Assembly: GCA_035518635.1 (NCBI GenBank)
Contig: DATIXI010000048.1
Span: 18,146-82,145, forward strand
Direction of reading: 5' to 3'
DNA length: 64,000 bases
Origin: AC-32 sp035518635
Lineage (GTDB): Bacteria; Actinomycetota; Thermoleophilia; Gaiellales; Gaiellaceae
Shown: in pieces, positions 54,445 to 60,474 of the stretch
Layout: every line of letters begins with the position of its first letter
How positions within the stretch are numbered: the stretch's first letter is position 1
Made by a program: the position numbers and the translations under genes
Notes under the pieces: generated by a model
What the model saw: only the letters and a program-made list of their open reading frames with translations
Told to the model about the DNA's origin: nothing
The model's database searches: none

Positions 54445-55134
54445 GTGCTCTCCCGGCTGCGCCACATCCCGCTTCCGGCGCTTGCCGCCGCCGCCGCCGT
54501 TCTGATGGCGACGGCGCTGGCGCTCGTCTTCTTCTACGCGCCGCTCGACGCCGACCAGGGACTCTCGCAGAAGATCTTCTACATCCACGTCCCGATCGCC
54601 CTGACGGCGTACGCCTGCTTCGCGTGGGGCGCGGCGAAGGCGTTCCTCCACCTCTGGAAGCGGCCGCCCGGCGCCGACCTCGAGAGTTACGCAGCGATCC
54701 ACCAGGGCGTGATCTTCGGTGCGCTCACGCTCGTGACCGGGTCGATCTGGGCGCGCGTCTCCTGGGGGATCTGGTGGACGTGGAGCTCGAACCAACTCGT
54801 CACGTTCCTGATCCTGTTCCTGTTCTACGCGGCCTACTTCATGCTGCGCTACTCGGTGGAGCCGGGGCCGGCGCGCGCCAACATGTGCGCGGTCTACGCG
54901 CTCTTCGGGGTCGTCCTGATCCCGGTCAGCTGGCTCTCGATCCGGCTGGCGAACGACTACATCCATCCGACGGTGTTCACGCGGCACGGGCCGCAGATGT
55001 CGGGCTCGATGTTCCTCGCGTTCTGCGTCTCGTGGGCGGCGCTGCTGACGCTGGCCGGGACGATGTACCGCGTCGAGCTGGCCGGGAAGCGGCTGGACGA
55101 CCGCCTGCGCGAGCTGCGGGAGCTCCTGGCGTGA
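54445..55134 (+). CDS. ccmC: Haem exporter protein CcmC with variant WWD motif
   Basis: 229-aa membrane protein with six helices. QKIFYIHVPIALTAYACF and the His residues typical of CcmC are present. The tryptophan-rich segment reads WGIWWTWSSNQLVTF at residues 107-121: Ser114 stands where the conserved Asp of WWD normally is. CcmC loads haem onto CcmE. The gap to the divergent ccmF is 59 nt. Cassette R1-B begins at its stop codon. Confidence 0.92.
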   Translation: MLSRLRHIPLPALAAAAAVLMATALALVFFYAPLDADQGLSQKIFYIHVPIALTAYACFAWGAAKAFLHLWKRPPGADLESYAAIHQGVIFGALTLVTGSIWARVSWGIWWTWSSNQLVTFLILFLFYAAYFMLRYSVEPGPARANMCAVYALFGVVLIPVSWLSIRLANDYIHPTVFTRHGPQMSGSMFLAFCVSWAALLTLAGTMYRVELAGKRLDDRLRELRELLA

Positions 55135-55207
55135 GACGACGCTTGCGTTGTCTCCTTCAGGCCGGGCGGGCTTTGCCCGTTCGGCCGTCTGAGCTGACCG
55201 GTCGACA
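55132..55207 (+). repeat. Intergenic cassette R1, copy B (double hairpin)
   Basis: 76 nt starting at the ccmC TGA, ungapped alignment with 49314-49389. Hairpin 1 GAGACGACG-CTTG-CGTTGTCTC is fully paired with one G-T. Hairpin 2 at 55160-55186 has 12 pairs around TTT. Downstream, AGGTGG lies seven bases before the ccmD GTG, which is again exactly 100 nt from the TGA. Confidence 0.8.
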
Positions 55208-55231
55208 GGCTTTGCGTCAGGTGGTCGTCTC

Positions 55232-55429
55232 GTGAGCGCGTCGGAGAAGTACGTCGCGGCTGCCTATCTCGTGGTGTTCGTGGCCGTGCTGGTGTGGGTC
55301 GCGATCATCGCGGCGAAGCTCGCGCGGCTGGAGCGGGACGCGGGCGAGCTGACGGAGCTCGCGCGGCGGCGGGCCGAGCGCGAGGCCGAGCCCGAGCCGA
55401 CAGCCGAGCGCGACGAAGTCGGCGTCTAG
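55232..55429 (+). CDS. ccmD: CcmD-like small membrane protein
   Basis: 65-aa protein: one membrane helix (VAAAYLVVFVAVLVWVAIIAA in parts) followed by a charged coiled-coil tail (KLARLERDAGELTELARRRAE). The size, topology and place after ccmC fit CcmD, which helps release haem-loaded CcmE. Sequence alone is weak for so small a family. GTG at 55232; the stop overlaps the hemC GTG start. Confidence 0.7.
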   Translation: MSASEKYVAAAYLVVFVAVLVWVAIIAAKLARLERDAGELTELARRRAEREAEPEPTAERDEVGV

Positions 55430-56259
55430 TGCTGCTGCGGGTCGGCTCGCGCGGCTCGCGGCTCGCGCTGATCCAGGCGGAGCTGGCGGCGGAGCAGCTG
55501 CGGCGCCACGGAGTCGAGATCGCGCTCGTCCCCATCACGACCGCGGGCGACCGTGACCGCTCGAAGCCGTTCGGCGAGATCGGCTCCCGCGGGGTGTTCG
55601 TCAAGGAGATCGAGGAGGCGCTGCTGGAGAGGCGGATCGACGTGGCCGTCCACTCGGCCAAGGACATGACGTCGTCGGACGCCGACGGGCTGGCTGTTGG
55701 TGCGTACCTGGCGCGGGAGGACCCGCGCGACGCGCTGTGCGGGGCTTCCGAGCTCCGGCCCGGGCTGCGGGTAGGCACGGCGTCGGTGCGGCGGCGGGCG
55801 GAGCTGCTGGCGCTGGAGCCCGAGCTGTCGGTGGAGCCGCTGCGCGGAAACGTCGAGACGCGTCTGCGCAAGCGCGGCGAGCGGGGGTTGGACGCGGTCG
55901 TGCTCGCCGCCTGCGGGCTGGACCGACTCGGGCTGGGGGCCGAGATCGGCCGGCGGCTCTCGCCGGAGGAGATGCTTCCCGAGGCCGGCCAGGGAGCGCT
56001 GGCGTTGCAGGTGCGGGTGGGCGAGGAGGCGGTGGTCATGGAGGCGGACGATGGCGAGACGCGGCGGCGGGTGGAGGCCGAGCGCGCGTGCGTTTTCGCT
56101 CTGGGCGGCGGCTGCCTCGCTCCGGTCGCGGCCCATCACGATGGAGAGACGCTGACGGCCCTCGTAGCGGCCGAGGACGGCAGCTGGGTCGAGCGGCGAA
56201 CCGGAGCGGACCCGGCCGCGCTGGCCGCGGAGCTCGCTCCGCTGGTCGGCTCCCGATGA
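55429..56259 (+). CDS. hemC: Hydroxymethylbilane synthase (porphobilinogen deaminase)
   Basis: 276-aa enzyme joining four porphobilinogens. LLRVGSRGSRLALIQAELAA, TAGDRDRSKPFGEIGSRGVF, DVAVHSAKDM, and GGGCLAPVAAH with the Cys that carries the dipyrromethane cofactor. GTG at 55429 overlaps the ccmD stop. It is shorter than usual (about 310 aa), mainly in the third domain. The link with ccm genes ties haem supply to cytochrome c assembly. Confidence 0.95.
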   Translation: MLLRVGSRGSRLALIQAELAAEQLRRHGVEIALVPITTAGDRDRSKPFGEIGSRGVFVKEIEEALLERRIDVAVHSAKDMTSSDADGLAVGAYLAREDPRDALCGASELRPGLRVGTASVRRRAELLALEPELSVEPLRGNVETRLRKRGERGLDAVVLAACGLDRLGLGAEIGRRLSPEEMLPEAGQGALALQVRVGEEAVVMEADDGETRRRVEAERACVFALGGGCLAPVAAHHDGETLTALVAAEDGSWVERRTGADPAALAAELAPLVGSR

Positions 56260-56333
56260 GGCCTTTGATCACACAATCGGCGCGAATCCGCCACAGTCAC
56301 GTGCGCCCTTGGCCGCTACCGTGAGTAGTCCCC

Positions 56334-56352
56334 GGGTGGGTGGGGGTTAGGG
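56334..56352 (+). promoter_or_regulatory. G-quadruplex-type G-run at the hemD ribosome binding site
   Basis: GGGTGGGTGGGGGTTAGGG: four G-tracts with loops T, T and TTA, ending directly before the hemD ATG at 56353. It contains the only plausible Shine-Dalgarno (GGGGG). A fold in the mRNA would cover the ribosome site. The remaining 5' part of the 93-nt hemC-hemD gap holds no gene. Confidence 0.65.
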
Positions 56353-57033
56353 ATGGGTCCCGCTTCTCGACCCCTGCGCGTGATCGTCACCCGGCCACGG
56401 GAGCAGGCTCCGGCGCTCGCCGACCGGCTCGCGGCGCTCGGACTCGAGGTCGTGCTCTGCCCGCTGCTCGAGCTCGAGCCGATCGGTCCCGACGAGGTCG
56501 ACGTCTCGGGCTACGACTGGGTCGTCGTCACGAGCCCGCGCGGGGCCCGCGAGCTGGCGCGCCGCCGCCGTGGCGAGCTTTCCCAGGTCGCGGCGATCGG
56601 GCCGGGTACCGCGGCGGCGCTCCGGGAGAACGGGATCGAGCCCGCCCTCGTGCCGCAGGTTTCCACGCAGGAAGGGCTCGTTGCCGAGCTCCCGGCATCG
56701 CCGGGCCGGGTCTTGTTCGCGGCCGCGGCGGATGCGCGGCCGTACCTGGCCGAGGCGCTCGGCGCCGACACCGTCGTCCTCTACCGGACGCGTGAGCTCC
56801 ACCCGGCCGCGCCGCCGGAGGGCGACCTCGTCGTCCTCGCTTCCGCGTCGGCGGCCCACGCGTTCTCCGCGCTCGAGCTCGACCTGCCCGCGGTCTCGAT
56901 CGGCCCGGAGACCACTCGCGAAGCACGCGCGTGCGGCATTCGCGTGATCGCCGAGGCCGAGCGGCACGACCTGGAAGGCCTGATCGACGCCGTCGCGGGC
57001 GCAGCGCGTGTCGCCGATTCCGGCGTCTTTTAG
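56353..57033 (+). CDS. hemD: Uroporphyrinogen-III synthase
   Basis: 226-aa two-lobed enzyme closing hydroxymethylbilane to uroporphyrinogen III. The weakly conserved family pattern is visible: LRVIVTRPREQAPALADRLA, GYDWVVVTSPRGARELA, VAAIGPGTAAALRENGI, and AVSIGPETTREARACGI. Position after hemC supports the call. The start is flanked by a G-quadruplex-type run. Its TAG stop is the beginning of the -10 of the next gene. Confidence 0.9.
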   Translation: MGPASRPLRVIVTRPREQAPALADRLAALGLEVVLCPLLELEPIGPDEVDVSGYDWVVVTSPRGARELARRRRGELSQVAAIGPGTAAALRENGIEPALVPQVSTQEGLVAELPASPGRVLFAAAADARPYLAEALGADTVVLYRTRELHPAAPPEGDLVVLASASAAHAFSALELDLPAVSIGPETTREARACGIRVIAEAERHDLEGLIDAVAGAARVADSGVF

Positions 57034-57036
57034 GCT
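57031..57036 (+). promoter_or_regulatory. Probable -10 of a leaderless transcript (SAM hydrolase gene)
   Basis: TAGGCT overlapping the hemD stop, six bases before the GTG at 57043. Confidence 0.45.
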
Positions 57037-57042
57037 CTCCCC

Positions 57043-57849
57043 GTGTTCATCACGTTCCTGTCCGACTTCGGGCTCCAGGACGACTTCGTCGGGACCTGCC
57101 ACGGCGTGATGAAACGGATCGCCCCCGAGGCGCACATCATCGACATCACGCACGGGATCCCGCCCCAGCACGTCCTCCAGGGCGCGCTCGTGCTCCGCGA
57201 CACGCTCCCGTACATGCCGGAAGGAGTCCACCTTGCGGTCGTCGACCCGGGTGTCGGCGGGCACCGGCGCGCACTGGCGCTGCGCACCGGCGAGGGGCGC
57301 ATCCTGGTCGGTCCGGACAACGGCCTCATCCTCCCGGCCGCCGATCTGCTCGGCGGCGTCGAGATTGTCCACGAGCTCGCGAACCCGGAGTACGCGCTCG
57401 ACACGGTCTCTCGCACCTTCCACGGCCGCGACCTCTTCGCTCCCGCCGCGGCCCATCTCGCTTGCGGTGTCGCTCTCGAGGAGCTGGGGCCGCCGGTCGA
57501 CCCGCAGGCGCTCGTCCAGCTCGATATGCCCGAGCCGGAGATCGGCCAGAGCCGCATCAACGCGACCGCGCTCTACGTCGACCAGTTCGGGAACGTGCGG
57601 CTCAACCTGACCCGAAGGCAGCTGGAAGACGCGGACGTTCTTCCCGGTGTGACGGTCGAGCTGGAGCTGGCGCTCGAGCGCTACTACGCGGTGGCCGCGC
57701 GCACGTTCGCGGATGCAGCGCCGGGCGACATCATCCTCTACGAGGACAGCTACCGGAACGTCGCCGTCGCGATCCGGGGCGGCAACGCGGCCGAGCTGTT
57801 CGGAGTCACGCCCGGTCAGGAGGTGCGGATCCACCTCCGCTCGCCGTGA
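57043..57849 (+). CDS. SAM hydroxide adenosyltransferase (DUF62) family protein
   Basis: 268-aa protein of the fluorinase/chlorinase-related DUF62 family: FITFLSDFGLQDDFVGTCHGVM, HIIDITHGIPPQHVLQGA, VVDPGVGGHRRALAL, GPDNGLILPA, and YVDQFGNVRLNLT. Most bacterial members hydrolyse SAM to adenosine and methionine; the halide-specific loop of fluorinase is not evident. It overlaps the following methyltransferase gene (GTGA). Confidence 0.87.
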   Translation: MFITFLSDFGLQDDFVGTCHGVMKRIAPEAHIIDITHGIPPQHVLQGALVLRDTLPYMPEGVHLAVVDPGVGGHRRALALRTGEGRILVGPDNGLILPAADLLGGVEIVHELANPEYALDTVSRTFHGRDLFAPAAAHLACGVALEELGPPVDPQALVQLDMPEPEIGQSRINATALYVDQFGNVRLNLTRRQLEDADVLPGVTVELELALERYYAVAARTFADAAPGDIILYEDSYRNVAVAIRGGNAAELFGVTPGQEVRIHLRSP

Positions 57850-58487
57850 ACCTCCGCGAGCTAGAACGGACGCTGGGCCGGCGCTTCGCGCGCGTCGCCA
57901 CCAACGCCGTGGTCGCGCGGCCCCGGCTGTGGCGGCTGTTCCGCCGCCCGCTGCGAGCGCAATTCGACCGTATGGCTCCTCAGTGGGACGGCATGCGGCG
58001 GCCCGACTCGCTCGCTCCGCTCGAGCGCGCTCTCGATGCGCTGCCCGAGCCTCCTCGCCGCGTGCTCGACCTCGGGACCGGCACGGGCGCGGCCGCCTTC
58101 CTCATCGCGGCGCGGTTCCCGGAGGCCGATGTCGTCGGCGTCGACATCGCAGAAGAGATGCTCGCCCAGGCGAAGGAGAACGCGCCGCCAGAGCTGGCGA
58201 GTCGGGTGCGCTTCCAGCCGGCCGACGCGACGCGGCTCCCGTTCGAAGACGGCTCGTTCGAGCTCGTCTCGCTGGCCAACATGATCCCGTTCTTCGACGA
58301 GCTCGCGCGGGTCAGCGCCGCCGGCGGCTCGATCGTCCTCTCGTTCTCGGCCGGCCCGCAGACGCCGATCTGGGTTCCACCCGAGCGGTTGCGACAGGAG
58401 CTCAGGGCGCGCGGATTCGGGGAATTTGCGGACTTTCGGGCGGGGCTCGGGACGGCGCTCCTTGCCCGCAAGGGCGAGCCGGTCTAG
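57846..58487 (+). CDS. Class I SAM-dependent methyltransferase
   Basis: 213-aa methyltransferase. SAM-binding motif VLDLGTGTGAAAFLIA, acidic strand VVGVDIAEEMLAQAKENA, then FQPADATRLPFEDGSFELVSL. Substrate unknown. Coupling to a SAM hydrolase is of interest, as both draw on SAM. GTG at 57846 gives MNLRELERTLGRRFARV. A terminator hairpin follows 13 nt downstream. Confidence 0.87.
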   Translation: MNLRELERTLGRRFARVATNAVVARPRLWRLFRRPLRAQFDRMAPQWDGMRRPDSLAPLERALDALPEPPRRVLDLGTGTGAAAFLIAARFPEADVVGVDIAEEMLAQAKENAPPELASRVRFQPADATRLPFEDGSFELVSLANMIPFFDELARVSAAGGSIVLSFSAGPQTPIWVPPERLRQELRARGFGEFADFRAGLGTALLARKGEPV

Positions 58488-58499
58488 CCTCCGCTCCAC

Positions 58500-58545
58500 A
58501 AGGACGTTCGCGGCGCGGTAGCACCGGCCCGGACGTCCTTCTTTC
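58500..58545 (+). terminator. Rho-independent-type terminator after the hem operon
   Basis: AAGGACGT (58500-58507) pairs with ACGTCCTT (58533-58540), followed by CTTTC. The GC-rich loop can pair further. Confidence 0.55.
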
Positions 58546-58559
58546 GCTGCGGACGTGGC

Positions 58560-58565
58560 TACACT
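58560..58565 (+). promoter_or_regulatory. tRNA-Phe -10 box
   Basis: TACACT within GGCTACACT, ten bases before the tRNA 5' end; identical in sequence to the tRNA-Ile -10. Confidence 0.55.
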
Positions 58566-58575
58566 AGGCGGCCGC

Positions 58576-58648
58576 GGCGAGGTAGCTCAGTTGGTAGAGC
58601 ACACGGCTGAAAACCGTGGTGTCGCCGGTTCGATTCCGGCCCTCGCCA
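58576..58648 (+). tRNA. tRNA-Phe (GAA anticodon)
   Basis: 73-nt cloverleaf: acceptor GGCGAGG/CCTCGCC, D arm GCTCAGTTGGTAGAGC, anticodon loop CTGAAAA, T arm GCCGGTTCGATTCCGGC, discriminator A. CCA is not encoded. Confidence 0.95.
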
Positions 58649-58673
58649 TCCCAGTTCCAGGTCGCGCGCGGGT

Positions 58674-58679
58674 TAGCCT
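58674..58679 (+). promoter_or_regulatory. Probable -10 of a leaderless arginase transcript
   Basis: TAGCCT, six bases before the GTG at 58686. Confidence 0.45.
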
Positions 58680-58685
58680 TGGCCC

Positions 58686-59597
58686 GTGAGCGGGCAGGTG
58701 GACACGCAGGCGGTCGCCATCATCGGTGCGGCGCTCGACCTCGGCGCCGGCCGGCGCGGGGTCGACATGGGCCCGTCGGCGATCCGGTATGCGGGGCTCG
58801 ACGCGCGAATCGAGAAGCTCGGTCGGCGTTGCGAGGACTGGGGCAACGTCACGGCGGCGGTCGCGGAGGCGAGCTCGGTCGGCGACGAGCGCGCCCGGTT
58901 CCTGCTTCAGATCAAGGAGACGTGCGAGCGAATCGCCGACCTCGTCGCGCGCGCTGTCGACGAGGGCTTTCTGCCGCTCGTCCTCGGCGGCGATCACTCG
59001 GTGGCGCTTGGCACGCTCGGCGGCCTCGCGCGGGTGAAGGGCGCCGGCGGCGTGCTCTGGCTGGACGCGCACGGGGATCTGAACCGCCCCGAGACCTCGC
59101 CGACCGGCAACGTCCACGGGATGCCGCTGGCCGTTGCCCTCGGGAAGGCGGGCTCTGAGTTCGAGAGCGACGCGTTCAGGCTTCCCGCAGTCGACCCGGC
59201 ACGCGTGGCGCTCGTCGGCGTCCGCTCGCTGGATGAAGCCGAGCGTGAGCTCCTGGCCGCGCTGGATGCTCGCGTCTACACGATGAGCGACCTCGACCGG
59301 CTCGGCGTCGAGTCCGTCATGCGAGAGGCGCTGGAGCACGTGGCGGGCGAAGGGTTCGTTCACGTGAGCCTGGACATGGACGTGCTCGACCCCGACGTGG
59401 CGCCCGGCGTCGGGACTCCGGTGCGGGGCGGGCTCTCGTACCGCGAGGCGCACCTCGCGATGGAGCTCGTGGCCGAGTCGGGGCTGGCCGGCTCGCTCGA
59501 GGTGGTCGAGGTGAACCCGATCCTCGACCGTGAGAACGAGACCGCAAAGCTCGCGGTGGAACTGGTCGCGAGCGCACTGGGCGCGCGCATTTTGTGA
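58686..59597 (+). CDS. rocF: Arginase-family ureohydrolase
   Basis: 303-aa binuclear manganese enzyme. Metal motifs GGDHSVALGT, DAHGDLNRPETSPTGNVHGM and SLDMDVLDPDVAPGVGTP are intact. NVHGMPLA favours arginase over agmatinase, and the ending LEVVEVNPILDRENETAKLA is arginase-like. It converts arginine to ornithine and urea. GTG at 58686; it stands alone between tRNA-Phe and a convergent hydrolase gene. Confidence 0.9.
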   Translation: MSGQVDTQAVAIIGAALDLGAGRRGVDMGPSAIRYAGLDARIEKLGRRCEDWGNVTAAVAEASSVGDERARFLLQIKETCERIADLVARAVDEGFLPLVLGGDHSVALGTLGGLARVKGAGGVLWLDAHGDLNRPETSPTGNVHGMPLAVALGKAGSEFESDAFRLPAVDPARVALVGVRSLDEAERELLAALDARVYTMSDLDRLGVESVMREALEHVAGEGFVHVSLDMDVLDPDVAPGVGTPVRGGLSYREAHLAMELVAESGLAGSLEVVEVNPILDRENETAKLAVELVASALGARIL

Positions 59598-59645
59598 CAT
59601 TTCCGCCGCCCAAGAGCTTGAGCCCCCGGGGGACCCCCGTGTGGT

Positions 59646-59679
59646 CCTTCCCCCGCTGACGAGCGTAGCCGCGGAAGCG
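59646..59679 (+). repeat. Gene-end repeat element R2, diverged copy 3
   Basis: Between convergent arginase and hydrolase genes. The core CCCCGCTGACGAGCGTA (59651-59667) matches R2 copies 1 and 2 with one inserted A. The inner hairpin CGCT-GACG-AGCG and an outer CTTCC/GGAAG stem are kept. It fills the 82-nt convergent gap, which has no gene. Confidence 0.6.
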
Positions 59680-60474
59680 TTACGTGTGTGAAACGGCTCT
59701 GACGCGGTTCAGGAACTTCTCGACCGTATCGGCCGTCTCCTCGTAGGCGTCCCAGTAGACGACGTGCCCGCCGGGCACGGCGACGATCTCGAGCCGGTCG
59801 CCGAGACGCTCGCCGTAGTCGGCGAGCTGGTCCTCCCGCACGAGCCCGAACTCCGATGCGTGCACCAGCAGCGAAGGGTCGGGCAGAACGGTGGGAGGCG
59901 GTGGATCGGTGCAGAGCTCGCCGTAGGCGGTGACCACTGCGGCACGCGAGTACCGCCAACGAAGCCCATCCGGGAACGGCTCCAAATGCTCGCGCGCTTC
60001 CTCTTCCATGAACTCCCGCGGCGTCCGGGTGGCAGTCATGAGCCGCGCCTCGATCGCATCCTCGACGCTGTCGAACCGCTGATCCTTGGCGGACTCGTCG
60101 GCGAAATCGCGTCCGACGTGCGGCAGGAGCTGGATTGCCGGATCGAGGAGCACCGCGCGCTTCACGCGCTCCGGCGCAGCCTGGCAGAGCTCGAGTACGA
60201 GGCGGCCGCCGAAGCTGTGCCCGATCCACATCGCCTGCTCGACACCCGCGCTCTCTACCGTCTCGAGCACGTCGCCGACGTGCGTGGCAATGCTCCACGG
60301 CGGGTCGAACTCCGAGTACCCGTGCCCGCGCAGGTCGGGGGCGAGCACACGGAAGTTGCCCGCGAGACGATCTTCGGCAAGGCGGCGGAAGCGCCGACCG
60401 TGAGCGGAGACTCCGTGCAGGCAGATGACCGGGGGAGCATCGCGATCTCCCCACTCGTTGAGGTGCAGCTGCAT
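59680..60474 (-). CDS. Alpha/beta hydrolase
   Basis: 264-aa hydrolase: oxyanion region CLHGVSAHGRRFRRLA, nucleophile elbow GHSFGGRLVLELC (Ser), and C-terminal His in VPGGHVVYWD. LAPDLRGHGYSEFDPP is typical of esterase/lipase-like family members. Substrate unknown. The ATG overlaps the ETF stop (TGATG), so it is coupled to the fused ETF. Confidence 0.88.
   Translation of the reverse strand: MQLHLNEWGDRDAPPVICLHGVSAHGRRFRRLAEDRLAGNFRVLAPDLRGHGYSEFDPPWSIATHVGDVLETVESAGVEQAMWIGHSFGGRLVLELCQAAPERVKRAVLLDPAIQLLPHVGRDFADESAKDQRFDSVEDAIEARLMTATRTPREFMEEEAREHLEPFPDGLRWRYSRAAVVTAYGELCTDPPPPTVLPDPSLLVHASEFGLVREDQLADYGERLGDRLEIVAVPGGHVVYWDAYEETADTVEKFLNRVRAVSHT

Noticed and set aside
56281..56330. Resemblance of the hemC-hemD gap (GCGCGAATCCGCCACAG ... 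CCGCTACCGTGAG) to the core of a cobalamin riboswitch
   Set aside because: The upstream paired region and the 3' B12-box are missing, and only about 90 nt are available before the hemD ATG. Running Infernal against RF00174 would decide; a significant hit would revive it.
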